Shown here one piece after another: positions 1 through 13,275 of a DNA stretch of 64,000 nucleotides. The translations under genes and the position numbers were made by a program. The DNA lies in assembly GCF_032854445.1 (NCBI RefSeq), contig NC_088301.1:12332281-12396280 (forward strand), given 5' to 3'. How positions within the stretch are numbered: the stretch's first letter is position 1; each line of letters starts with the position of its first letter. This DNA comes from Liolophura sinensis (taxonomy: Eukaryota > Mollusca > Polyplacophora > Chitonida > Chitonidae). The notes under the pieces are model-generated. The model searched no databases. It was given only the letters and a program-made list of their open reading frames with translations, and was not told where the DNA came from.

Positions 1-3000
1 CAATTAATTACAAATATAGATGACGAAATCAGACGACGAAAACCAAAAAGTCAAGTACAAAAATGAGTTTAGCTTAGATCTTGACACTATTCTTCACCTT
101 AGCCAAGACTAGTGTGGTTGAACCCTGAATGAGTACGTCTCACTGAAAATGTAAGCGTAAATATCTTAACCATCTACTTCATATCTACTTAGATATCTAC
201 TCATGTACAGAAGTATTCTGTCTTTTGATTTGGAGACATGTTAAGGATTGATGTGTTTGTACGCATACAGGGTATACAGGATATATTGTGAACGGCTGTA
301 TTAAGAATTACTCTCTCATCATATTCCCTGACCTCCAGATATACGGAAGGCCTTTACTGAATTCCAGAAAGGTATCCCATGAGATTCGCAAAGTGTGTCA
401 TAAACTTTGCCAGTAATGGTGAATACATTGGGATTATCTCACCCACGAATATTATCCTTGAAATCTGCTTAGACTATATCAGTTTAAAAAGCCGACAAAC
501 ATATAAGTATGTTTACCATGTAAACACTTCATATGTTAATTATATTTAACATGATTACATGTTTCTTCGCACAGTCACACAGAATATCAACGCAGTCATG
601 CTTACTGGACTGTTTGCGTTTATTGAAAATATCCACCACATTATTATGTAAACACCTGACACCCCCTTAATTATTAAACATACTTTATATGAATATAGCC
701 AGGCCACGTTTCCAAATTGTAACACAAATGTGTTTAAAAAAGAAATGCATAACGTTATTGTGTATAGATACTGGACATGTATTCTGATAACTAAAGACAC
801 TGTTAACCTTCTGAAAATTCGTTGCTTTTTCAAAATAAACCTATATATAAACTGTAGAGGCCTACGGTTTTGGAAAAATACTTTTCGCTTAAAAATGACC
901 ATGGTAAATTCCACCTCAATTTGAACCGTTTCCAGATATTTTCCTTATTCAGGCGAATGGAATTTATCTGGCCATTTTATAGATTTTCAAACATCAAGTG
1001 AAAGTGCACAGATGTATACGTATACATGCGATTCCATGTACGTGTCTCCAGTTGTTTTCAGTTTTCAAATTTCTCATAAAATTCTGCACTAATTTTCACA
1101 GTTTGAAAGATCTTTCATTTGAGCTTTAATCCATTTTCTAGCAGATGAAGCGAATCTGCCTCTTTCGTTTACTGTGACGGGTTTTAGTGTGATAACAATG
1201 CATATACCTGTATATAATTTTATATGTGATTTTTGTTATATGCAAATATGTTGATAGACTCGTGTAACGGGATATGAAATGACCATACACAGCCGGGAGG
1301 GCCTATTCATATTTCTGTTTGAGAGTACAGCATCTGCCTGCTTTGCTCTTTATTTCGACCATATCTGGTTGATGTTTATTTCTAATGAAACACCACGCAC
1401 TAATCACAGTATCTTAAATCGGTATGAAGATTTTTTTTGATAAAAATAGTTTAGTGACATTTCAGCACGTCGACATTATCGTGAGCATGCAGAAACTGGA
1501 TGCTGTGACGTCAGAATTAATAACGTTCTTTAACGTGGGAGGCATTTTCCGCAAGTCCTTTCCAGAAGTTCGGGTATATACAACTTGGCTTAACCTCATT
1601 TCGACATGTCGATTGAAAAATTGCTGGACCGTGTTAGAAGACGGCTTACCGATGCCATTTTTGACATTTTTTTAGAATTTGATGATTTAGGATTCAGTGT
1701 AGATATATCAGATACCTTTCACTTCATGGATCCTTATAGTCCTTATACAAACGATCTGAAACGATATCTATAAGTTCAATGTTTTCGGCTGTCTCTTTGT
1801 CACCATGTCACACCCTAGTCTGCGCAGTCTGATAACAACGCTGTGAATTAAATGCTGTTCGATATTGTCATTATTTTTATTTTAGGCCTACATTTCGGGG
1901 AAATCACATCGGAATGAAAGAGTATTATGCTTTTTAGAGATTTTCAACATTTCAGTTTTAAAAAATAAGTGTTTTTTTAAGTAACGACACAAATCATTTT
2001 GACTATAATAAGAATCAATTTTGGAAATATGAATTTGATTTTAATAGAAAGCAACAAGACCTACGCAAAAACAGAATTCTGTATAACTTATACAACATAT
2101 ATAAGCTGTCGAAGGGCTATATGTAGATCATCATGTAGACCTATACCTTGTAAAGCAAATTCTCCGGTTCGGGTGTGGCTTTAAATAAGGCAGTTTGACA
2201 GGTACGTGACTGAGAGCGGGTTATTTTCTCTCCGCCCGTTTTCCTCGACCTATAGGCTTGCCCACGCCTTCGTGTATATATAAGTGAACTATTTTAAGCA
2301 TGGCGTTGACCCTACATGAAATAAATAAATTAATTATTCAACTCAGTAATAACTCTACTTTTAAAAAACTTTGACGTATTTAATTTCAAAATATTTGACT
2401 CTCGTGTCTGCATATCGATTTACACGTACATATTTACTAAACATGTACTTTCATGCTGAACGACTTCAATGTGTACAGCAGGAAGATTTTTTTGTATGTT
2501 GAAAATCCTTTGTTTTTCCTTGTCTTGTCGTTTGGCAATTTATCACTTGATATGGGCTTATCATGAATTTAAACAAGTGGCCATCTATCCTACTTAATTC
2601 TCCAGAAAGTGGGCTTCATCGTCAATTTGGTTAATGTTATATTTGCCGCCATAATCAAGGCACTCTACTTGGTGCTAAGCTGTGGTGCTGGTAAGCCTAT
2701 TTGACACAACTATCGTCTTCTCCTCGGGCTCAGTATTTGCCGTAGGAATCAGACAAACTAGCGAATTTGTCGCAAAGCACGTTGAAACTGGAACTCCAAA
2801 TCAGATTTCCAACCTCGTAATTGCATTTTCCCCGCGCACCCTGGACGTCATTTTGTAAAACCTCAGTAAGTAAAACGGGCCTCCTGTAACTGGCATAAAC
2901 AAATCCAAACCGTTTCTAGTTAAGGGCTTGCGTGAGAAGAAAAGCGGACGAAAGCGTTGGTGAGATTTGTATGCGTTTGGTGGCTAGCGTTTCGCAGCTT

Positions 3001-6000
3001 TCATTGTTAGATGTAATTAGTTGTTGGGCTAATACGATAAAAAGTGGCCACTTTTAACATTGTAGTCAGATTAAAAGTGATGGGAGCTATCTGTATCTTC
3101 AATTCTATCTCATCAAGACTTCGATCGATCGGTGACAGGCCGGCAAAATTCAATTTGCATCCTTAAGTACGACAGGAGAATGTAGTCTCTAACGAGTCCC
3201 TCAACTCCCTTGCCTCTTTCAAGGAAAACTTGCCTGGCAGTAGCGATTTGCCCAGGCCCGGGGAATCCCAGTTCATTATTTAATTGATATGTACAGGCTA
3301 AAGATCTCCTCCTAAGCTGGTTGGATTAGGCAGCATGGGCAAAGCTATGAAAATGAAGAACTTTCCTATTACAAAGTAATGGTCTTACTTAATATTGTAG
3401 CCGGCCCCCAGAGCTCGCTCTTTATAGCACCTGATACAAACCGGACGCATGCCATGAATCGCCCACCCCGATCGGGTGACGTGGAAATTTGTTCTGGAGG
3501 ATTTCGAGAACGTTATTACACGAGTCCCCAGGGGCCGGTAAGATTCGATCTGCGTCTGCTTTCCCAATTTCTCCCCTTTTTGTTCCTTAAATGATTCGTC
3601 ACTTGTCCCCTAAGACGATTTTCATCTAATACGCGTTTAGTATTGCCCATCTGTCGAGGGTATCGGTCCATAGCTCAGCGGCTTCACTTTTTAATAAAAT
3701 AACACAAGTCCATGGACAATGTTTTGTTGTCCGCCTTTACTGATTAAAAAACTCCCCTCACAAAAAATTGTCCCTAGAAATCGCAAGCCACACTGAGGAC
3801 GCTTGTGACAAAAAGCAACAAACCGAGCGAAGTCATTTAACAAAAATCGGATGAAGTAGATGACAGTTTTTACAAGAGCGACGTTAGGGATGAGCAAGAC
3901 TTCAGTGCATGGACTTGACTTCTACATCGCGTGGCGGGTTTTTGAAGGTCCTTGGAGGCGCAACCCGTTATAAAGCTCGCTACATCAGCGAATTAAAAGC
4001 AAACACCGAGAAAATTATTTGCATTCGTCCGAAACAGTTAACCACATTAGATTCGGCGTAAATGGCTTTCGGCTGAGAATTTATCCCCTTCTCCGAGCCC
4101 CCAGTGCCCTGCTATGATCTCAAAGACAATTCCGGAATAACTTAAGATTCTCGTTATCTTACTAGACAAACCTCAGCGTATTCGTATAAATATTTCTTGG
4201 TGAGAAATGGCCCAATGAAGATTAAAGGACCGAATAACGCGTGTCATGCCGGAATCGGATATATGTACGAAGACTGTCCGATCAATCACTCTTCGGGCTT
4301 CCAATTAACGTTCCAATCTCTTACAGTCACGTAATGTCAGACTAGTTTCTCCTCATCCCATTCTTTGAACAGATAAGTCATCCAGTGGCGACCTGAGAAG
4401 CTATATGGCAAGTTACAGCGATGGAATCTCGCGTAAACAAAGATTTACCGTGAATGGAACTAAGATTTAGATCACTTCCATTATAAATTATTTAGTGCTA
4501 CAAATACACTGACACAATAAACCGCCAGGAAATAGTGACGTTTCACGAATTCCATCTTTTTATCTTACTTCGGACAAAATATGTCAGTTTTTCTATGTCA
4601 TACATTCGCCCCGATTTTGCGGAAAGTTACCTAACGTTTCGTGCATTAGCTTTTAACGTAAGCAATTTTTGTTCTGCACCACCTAGTTAATTGATAGTTT
4701 GAAAGGAGAAATATATGTGTTCGCATTTTACACTGGAATGCAGTCTTAATTCTGGAAAGCCCGTTATGCTGAAGCCTGCACACTAACATGGATTGTGTCA
4801 GCTTTTGTTGCTTCAGGAAAACTAGAGGCTAATAGAGATGTGATCCTATCGTCTATCAAAGTCCGATGGCCGTTTTTTCCCATTTGATACAAACCAGATT
4901 GGCCCGATTTGATTTTAGAGCAGCCCATTAACTTCCACCGTGTCAGGTCAAGTTTCTGGAAAGGTCAACGACAAAATGCTCTGACGCTAGATCATATTTC
5001 GTGCGATGTGTGATGTGTTTTCATCACTAACTGATTCTCATCTCGGCACGTGGTCAATGGCCCCATCAAGTCAGAAGCGTTGAAAAATCTTGTGTGGCCA
5101 GAGGCTATTGTCACTGAAGAGCCAGAACTTGCATGGATCTGCCACGTGTTCCGGTCTGCGTCGTGGACAATCCTAGTTCATGAATAACTACGACTTGCTG
5201 TCGGCTAGGCTACAGTTAGGTCCAGAGGTCATGTAATTAGCAAGTATTTCGCCTTAAACATGACAGTCAGTAAATACTAAATAATCTCATAGAATATGGA
5301 TGTAAGGGTGCAAAAGATTTAAATTTGTGATGTAAACATTCCTGATCTTTTCTTTTCAACCATGAGGTCGATCGCGTGAAAATTCAGAGTGGTTTTCTCT
5401 GAACTGTAGGAAGAGAAGGCGTTTGGTTATTTATGCTTGGGACACTCACGCGATAAGCAAAAACTGGTTTTCGTTATTCAACTGACACTTTCCACTGTCA
5501 TCGAATCTTTGTAAAGCAACAGAAACGAAAGATGTGATTGGCAAAACTGAAGGCAAGCCAAAATGTAGACGAATAATCACTGCACCTCAAGGAAAAGTTT
5601 GTAGACATATGTACCAGGGATCGGCTTCTCATTGGGCTGTCATTTGGTCAGTGGCACACTTCTCCAGCCAAGAGGTGGCTTCGCAGTCTATAGTATATCT
5701 CTGATCCACGTCATTCTTGTGGAAATCGGTCCCAAAATCGGACCCGACAGCAAACGTGTGTCTTTACCTTACATGTGTGTCGATCGATGTATCTGAACTA
5801 TGTGCACGTCTACTTCTTTTACATTTAGTAACAAATCTGAGACTTTCTTTGCCTAACACCTCATGTGCAGACGGACTGCTTTTGGTCTTGCGTCTAGTTC
5901 GTCTCCGTTATAGTCTCGCGCCATTTTCATAAGGCTGAGGCAGATCCACCAGCGGTTCATGCAGGAGTGATTTACAGGGGACCCGGTTTAACCTTTTATC

Positions 6001-6785
6001 GGCAGATAATACACGAGGGAGTCGCGAAGCAATTCCGGTTCGCTTTCTCATCACGGCGTACCGTATAATAGAAATTTTATGGGAATTTTATCAGGTTGTG
6101 TTCAGTTTCAATTCACGCCATATCCCCTCTTATTGATCCTCCTCTGTCCTTACACCGGAAGCAGTACACATGTCCATAACAGTATCTCTGTAGACACCTT
6201 CTGTCCAAACAAGCCTCAGACTTTGTACAGCTTTATATACAGGGCCTAAAAACGAATCTTTATAAGAATCTATGATACGAATGTTTGTTCAAGAGTAGAA
6301 CCATGTAAAAAAGGCAGCATGTTGATTGTTATAAATCACTTTTTATAACAGGTAACAAAGACTGTGAAATGAACTTCAACCATGGCGTATTTAAAGGGAG
6401 AAACTAGCGACGACATTTAAACAGATTTTACTAACGATGTTTACTTGTTTTACTTTGGCTACGCGTGTAATACCAGTCTTAAGTTATGAAATATTTTAAT
6501 GTCCGTGAAACTCCGGTCTATTGCTAGTTTCACCTTGAAATGAAAGAGGTTGCATTTTATGTATTTGTATAGTCATAAAACTGTGAAATAATCGATGAAC
6601 TCAGCTTCACAAGGTAGCTGATTACTATCTGAAGAGTGAGCACTTGGCAAAGTGGCGCTGTCGTAGATATAGGCGGAATATGAACGGGGAACAAAATACA
6701 AAAAACAGAATTATAATATCATTGGCGTGGATTTATTATTTCAAAGATTACAAAATGTAACTAAAATCCGTTCTGTTTTCTCTCT
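1..6785. other. Intergenic, no gene recognised
   Basis: Only short ORFs without recognisable domains or paired splice sites. 1-2500 is AT-rich. 2580-4450 and parts of 4800-6100 are unique and less AT-rich, without repeats I recognise, which could fit conserved regulatory DNA, but conservation cannot be judged from one sequence. Confidence 0.6.
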
Positions 6786-6957
6786 AAATTATTTATTTAT
6801 TTATTTGATTCATGCTTTACGCTGTACTCAAGAATATTTCCCTTATATTCCGGAGAGGGAGCAGACCTAAGCTGGACTTGAACTCACAGGGACCGTATTA
6901 GTGATTTGCTCCTGGGTTACTGCGCCACGCTGTGTTGTCATTGAGCTATTTAGCATC
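6786..6957 (-). mobile_element. tRNA-derived SINE, family A (internally deleted)
   Basis: It starts with ATTT repeats and gctttacgctgtactcaag (tail, reversed) and continues to the tRNA-like head (gagctggacttgaactcaca, with a B-box-like core). The middle section found in other copies is missing. Confidence 0.7.
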
Positions 6958-6989
6958 ATGTAATTTATTGTGACCTTATATTGGTAGTT

Positions 6990-7255
6990 TATTGTACAAT
7001 GAAATCAGTTGTAAATATCCTTCATATTTAATGTAGATAGGCCTATCCTAGTTGACCGTGTCTAGTTCTTGACAAGCGGTCACAGGTTCGAATACACCTC
7101 CCGCTCTTTCTGCTTCGGTTTTAACTCATAGGAAGTTTATCAGGTACTTGGGGAGCTACGATGGTTACTCTTGGCCTCTCACTTGTTTCCTACTCCTACA
7201 TAAGGCTGAACGATATCATAAGTGAAATACAACTTCACCTTAATTCGCGCCTTCC
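6990..7255. mobile_element. Diverged SINE-like repeat, family D
   Basis: tRNA-like gcggtcacaggttcgaatac then tttatcaggtacttggggag, ttgtttcctactcctacata and atcataagtgaaata; abuts the family A copy at 6786-6957. Confidence 0.45.
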
Positions 7256-7399
7256 ATTCAATTCGTGAATGATTCGGCGACCGTCTATTTACAAAATAGG
7301 AAATCAGATACAGCTTATAAATTCACTGTTCACAAACGTGCATTTGTAAAAAGTAAGATTTGCCCAAAGAGAAATGCCATTTCTGTTAATAAAATAGTA

Positions 7400-8204
7400 A
7401 TATTTCTCAACTCGATGATTAAAGACTGACATTTCTCAACTTGAGAATTAAAGAGTGATATTCCTCAACTTGAGAATTAAAGAGAGATATTTCTCAACTT
7501 GAGGATTAAAGATACTTCTCAACTTGAGAATTAAAGAAGTGATACTTCTCAACTTGAGGATTAAGGAGTGATATTCCTCAACTTGAGAATTAAAGAGTGA
7601 TATATCTCAACTTAAGAATTAAAGAGTGATATATCTCAGCTTGAGAATTAAAGAGTGATATTCCTCAACTTGAGAATTAAAGAGTGATATATCTCAACTT
7701 GAGAATTAAAGAGTGATATTCCTCAACTTGAGAATTAAAGAGTGATATATCTCAGCTTGAGAATTAAAGAGTGATATATCTCAACTTAAGAATTAAAGTG
7801 TGATATATCTCAGCTTGAGGATTAAAGAGTGATATTCCTCAACTTGAGAATTAAAGAGTGATATTCCTCAACTTGAGAATTAAAGAGTGATATATCTCAA
7901 CTTGAGAATTAAAGAGTGATATTCCTCAACTTGAGAATTAAAGAGTGATATATCTCAACTTAAGAATTAAAGAGTGATATATCTCAGCTTGAGAATTAAA
8001 GAGTGATATTCCTCAACTTGAGAATTAAAGAGTGATATATCTCAACTTGAGAATTAAAGAGTGATATTCCTCAACTTGAGAATTAAAGAGTGATATATCT
8101 CAACTTGAGAATTAAAGAGTGATATTCCTCAACTTGAGAATTAAAGAGTAATATATCTCAACTTGAGAATTAAAGAGTGATATTCCTCAACTTGAGAATT
8201 AAAT
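7400..8204. repeat. 29-bp minisatellite, about 28 copies, with a two-unit higher-order pattern
   Basis: The unit is gatattcctcaacttgag plus aattaaagagt (29 bp). Each has an 11-bp palindrome ctcaacttgag. Two variants, attcctc and atatctc, often alternate to give a 58-bp period. A few units carry cagcttgag or cttaag. The edges are more diverged than the centre, as expected for unequal exchange. Confidence 0.95.
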
Positions 8205-8701
8205 TATTTCGATCGTATGAGCTTGTGTGGAGTCATGGAGTAGTGAGAAGTCCCGATGTCATTGGGACAATTTCGCTCAACCGGAACAGCTGCAATGAGC
8301 ACAATTGACACGTGATCGGTGAGTTAACGGCGCTCTCTTTAAGACGACACGTGACCAACCAGGTTGTGATTAATTCGTCAATCTGAGAGTAATTAACTAA
8401 CTCAAGAGCTCCGATGAATGTTTTTTTCTTCATGCCGTTTAAAACGATCTGGTAATGACATCTGACCTTATTTCCAGTTGGACTGATTTACTTAAGCATG
8501 TGGTCGGCAAGTGTTTGTATATGATCTAATATTCCATTAATGAGATTTGTTGTAGACAAAAAGTATTATTAATGTGTGTTGAATAGACGTTGCTCTGACA
8601 TAACAGCTACCTGTTCTGCTCTGCTGTAAGAAAAACACATTTGTGATTTTCCTTGAATACAAATAGCCTCCTGGTGTTCATTTTTTAGAAAATGAAGGCA
8701 T

Positions 8702-8974
8702 CGTTTTACTGCACATCGACATGTGAGTAACGTTTTACTGCACACCAACATGTGAGTAACGTTTTACTGCACATCAACATATGACGAACGTTTTACTGCA
8801 GATCAACATGTGACGAGCGTTTTACAGCAACTCAACATGTGGGTAACGTTTTACTGCACATCAACATGTGACTAAGGTTTTACCGCACACCAACATGTGA
8901 GTAACGTTTTACCACACTCCACCATGTGTGTACAACGTACATGTGTATATTTCCTCACACCACCATGTGAATAA
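8702..8974. repeat. Second 29-bp minisatellite, about nine copies, unrelated sequence
   Basis: The unit is cgttttactgcacatcaac plus atgtgagtaa (29 bp). Each carries cacat-caac-atgtg, a short inverted repeat. It degrades toward 8974. Same unit length as the array 500 bp to the left but no sequence kinship. Confidence 0.92.
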
Positions 8975-11900
8975 TATTAAATGTTAAATGGTTTAGTGAC
9001 CAAGTTCAACTACAAATCTATAGAATAAAGTGTCGTTTCGTTAAAAGTCTACATGATGCGTCGCCTAATATTGTTTATGCTTGATTTATGCTAAATGCTA
9101 CCTTTACTACAACGCGCCTACATTGTTCGTTGACAAACTTCCCGATACCTGTTCTTTTCTGTGAGAGCAAATTTGATAATAACTAATAATATGGAATACT
9201 TCGGTCATTTAACCACGGCTGTGACTCATTACAAACATCTGTCTTTTGGAAATAACATGGCGCACTCTATATAAGATGACGAATTTCGGCTAAGCTGTAG
9301 GTGCCTATGTATTTAGACAATCCTCATGAAGACCATATTCACGTATAAATGTGTCGTACTTCCATTATACAATGAGGAGGTAGCAAATACCATAAAATTT
9401 TCTTTCCTTCTTAAAGAAAAATATTTAGGACCATATTAATGAAAAACTTAAATGGACAGTCTTTTATGTGAAGTTTGCTTCATTTTCTTATTGAATTCTC
9501 CTTGAACTGATGGTAGGGTGTCTGTATACAGCAGAAATAACTTGATATATACCCTGTGTATTAAGACTGGCGTCGTCCTGCATTTCGGGAACGTTTCGGG
9601 ATTCGGTGACCACGTACACGATGAAACGAGCTTTACAAAGGGCCCATTTCGTATTAAACAGTTTATGGATGAATAACTGACGTAGAGATGAATTTGTTCC
9701 GTGATATCTGGTCGCTGCTGCTGACATCCGCCCTGGCCTCTGACATCCTGACATTAGATCAATCCGTCTCCGGTGGATGAGTGGTTATTGTATCCCTCCT
9801 GACATTCGTATTCACGCGGTGTCTCGCGTGGTCGAGACTCGAACACAATCGCCTGTCGCGGATTGATAAATGTCTGCGGGGTTACGCAGATCACGTCAAA
9901 TGACGCCTGAATAAACGAGATTTCCTTAAATTGTCATATCAGCATTTGAGGCTGTGAGAAAGTCGGACTCACGGGAAGAAATCGGATAGAAACGACTCGG
10001 GTGGAAAGTATTCTTTGTATGACACTGTGTGTGGAAAACATTTAAGAGTTTCAACTCTTCAGAATTACATGGCAAAAAATTCATCTGATATTAATGTGTA
10101 TATATATAGGGTGCTTTTAAAGTATTAATGATCTTTCTAGGAGCTTCCTGTCATGACTGGGAACCATATGTATGTAGCTCACTGAATATGATGCGTGACT
10201 GGCAAACACCAGGCACACAAGGTGCGGTTTCAATAGCACTCCAAACTCCAAAGACAAAGACTTTGTGAATTTAAACGAAATGAACACAAGAGCCAATGCT
10301 GTATTTGAAAATTATGTTTGTATAGTAAAAATGTAATCTAGCTATTTTTGTGATAATGAAATGTAGATGGTTGGACTACATGAGTTATTTACGGCGCGGA
10401 CATGTACACCAAGTGGCTTTTGTTTGCTGGCCGCTTATTGGGGAAGTGTCTTCACGATAAAACTGTGTTATGCAGCCTGTCGTATATCTTCGATTGTTCA
10501 CTCCAGGAAGATAAGGATTGCACATTTGTAACAATATAATATGAAATGGGGGAGGGATGCTATATTTAAATCATATAAATCTTGGAAATCGTCATAATAG
10601 GGGGGGTGGGGGAACGCGAATATGCAAATATATTTCCATTTTCTGTCAAATGAGATTCTTCAGGATAGACTGAGAATTTATACACGATCTGTCAGTTTAT
10701 CCCACAACGCCGCACTCCCTCAGACAGCCAGTTATAGATATTACAACACGTCATGTGATTTTTTGATACAGCATAGATGAATTTAAATCAGATTTGGCTG
10801 TGAAGTTGATTAATATAATCTACCACCAGTTTTTTTCTTCCTCCCGACAGAGTAGAGGTCAAAGGTGTCATTAATTCCAGCCACATCGCTCCTCTGGATG
10901 ACGTATACGTGCCTGGTAAAGTTCCCCGGGCGGGGCACTGGGGGCAATCGGCCGTAGTGTCCAATTTATGGATTAAGTGTCCATCTTTCTTTTTTTCTTG
11001 TGGTGAAGTTGTCCCCAAGTCGCGCTGCCTGGATAATACCACCACTGTAATAGGAATGCAATGGCGGGACTATCTCCTTACAACTCTGAAATTAAATTAA
11101 GTGGCCATCGCCGGACAAAGAGCCTTCCATTGTTCCTTGTACTCGCTGCTGCTAATGTACCGAGACATGGACGATACTGTTAGAGTCTACTCCCCGGAAC
11201 ATTCCCGACACAGCGGTACTGATTAAAACCCGAGATTTCCTTAAGTCTAGAACAAAGTGATAGCTAAACCATGAATATAGAACCAGGGTGGAGTCCGTCT
11301 GCATATCCACACACTGGTCCAACAATCCTGTAGACGATGGTCTGTATGTTTGCTTAGCTGTTTAATTTGATTTTACTCTTTATTTTTAGGGTCATAATTA
11401 TTTTGCTGTTTTACTGTTTTGGCTTGGATGGAGATTTCTTATGCAATAGACGTTTACCCCCCCCCCCAAAAAAAAAAAAAAAAAAAAAACGTGAAATAAT
11501 TTCCATCAAGCGTCATCAGTGAGTTGTGAAATTGTGATTTAGTAAAGTTTACGTTAAACTCCGTGTGGTATAATAGAGTGGTATATTCATTTCTTATGAA
11601 TTATGAGGTAAAGGCTTTCGGATAGACCTCCCCATATTTGGTGTTATTAGGTTGATAACACGCATGTACAAACGCCTACCTCATTGCGTGCATGGAACGT
11701 TTGGAACCGTTGGAAAGGTTTCCTCAGAATTGGCTGTGTATAAATGGCTGTAAAACAGTGTCTAATCTTTCTGTGGCATCGATCGCCTTAGCCACATGAG
11801 TCCGGGCCAACCCCACTCAGCAAACCAGTCATGTTTTTACTGAATGAACGGTAATTTGTTTTGACAGACAAGACTTGCTATAACCTCAGCTATAACTGTT

Positions 11901-12579
11901 ATCATGTCTCACTGAATGCTTAATGTATTGTTTTCATATTCATCTGGGAATCTGAACAGAATTTCTGGCACTCTTCCTCATAATCACATCTCTAACACGA
12001 TTTTTTTTTCTGCTAGGCAAAGGGTTATTTCCAGCCGAACAATTTGAGTTCCTGGCGTTAACTTTCCTGGTATGAACGTGTTCAAAGCACGTCCCTGGCG
12101 GTTTCACACGAACTGGCGGCTCTCCAGAAGCAAACTCAAAGTGGCATGAGTTACATTCACTGAATATTTGCGGCAAAATATGTAAAATGTTAAGACAAAA
12201 ATGCTGATAAATGTCAAATGGCCTCAATGTTACACATAACTTCAACTCCAAGTTGCTATTCAGAACATGACTATAGATTTATTAACTTGAGCATTAAGGC
12301 TTTCAGGGAACATTACCGAACAGAAATATACCTTATTGTTTGATATCTTAGTTGTAGGCCTATAAATGCTAAACTGAAAGGAGAATGTTTTCCCGCCTAA
12401 ACTAATTCGGGCCTGCAGTCTATTGTTCATCTTTGTCTATTGGATAAACTGGTAACGTATTATCCGTTCATAGCAAGTGAACAATGGTGTATTCAGCTTG
12501 GACACGAGCCGCCATTGCACGTGAATTAGTACCACATTGTGACAAAAGATTGTCACGCTAAAAGTCCCTCAGCAATTCA
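8975..12579. other. Intergenic, no gene recognised
   Basis: Unique sequence apart from the C/A tract. Blocks around 9700-9990 and 10780-11250 are less AT-rich than their surroundings. ORFs of up to 103 codons here show no family signature. Confidence 0.55.
11458..11489. repeat. Poly-C / poly-A tract
   Basis: A run of about 11 C followed by about 20 A. Slippage-prone, so length is uncertain in any assembly. Confidence 0.9.
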
Positions 12580-12659
12580 CAATGTCATGTCAGTCAAAAC
12601 AAACGGTCAAACATGATGAAGTCACACCATGTCATGTGACTGCCACAAGATGGCTTAAT

Positions 12660-13275
12660 ATCAAACAAGCTCACCACAAGCTACATGACCAAGCAATCTC
12701 ACAGCGAGTCACAAAAACAAGCAATCTAACAGGAACTCACATCGGCAAGAAAACGCCAAACAATGCACATGACCGACGAATTTCCCAACGAATTACATAC
12801 GTGTGCACCCAGCTACGTCAAGAGCGAGTCAGTTCTCACAGCAAGTCGCATCCGCTAGCAACGTTTCAGCGAATTGCATCTACAAACAATGTCGCAAGTC
12901 AACAAGCAATCTTACAACTACTGCAAGTCGCATCACCAAGCAATGTTACAAGAACAGAGACTCCCACAACCTAGTAACTTTACCGAAAGAGTCACATACC
13001 AACAGTAAGTCGCGTCTTCCAACAATCTCACAACAACAGCAAGTCGTATCCCCAAGCAATCCTTCACCAACAATTATGGAGAAATCTCACAACGAGTCGA
13101 ATAATCGCCCTGCAATCTCACAACAAGAGCAATTCGCATCGTCCAAAAATATCACAACAATATCAATAGCGAGTCGCATCTCCCAGCAATCTTACAACAA
13201 CAGCGAGTCCCATCCTCCAGCAATCTTACAACAATAGCGAGTGGCATCGTCCTGCAATCTCACGGTGAAGTACAT
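12660..13275. repeat. Degenerate tandem array of caatct-cacaac-gagtcgcatc units
   Basis: Irregular 25-35 bp units (caagcaatctcacaac, gcgagtcgcatc, ccagcaatcttacaacaaca) recur across 600 bp. The open frames here reflect few stop codons in the unit and encode Ser/Gln/Asn-rich low-complexity strings. Confidence 0.7.

Noticed and set aside
555-914. 119-codon minus-strand ORF
   Set aside because: AT-rich translation with no domain, opposed by another ORF on the plus strand; no supporting splice sites.
7400-8974. CRISPR-like look of regular 29-bp repeats
   Set aside because: Units are contiguous with no unique spacers, no cas genes are present and the DNA is from an animal.
12582-13237. Ser/Gln/Asn-rich ORFs of 130 and 144 codons
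   Set aside because: Low-complexity translation of a degenerate tandem array; two frames overlap with the same flavour.
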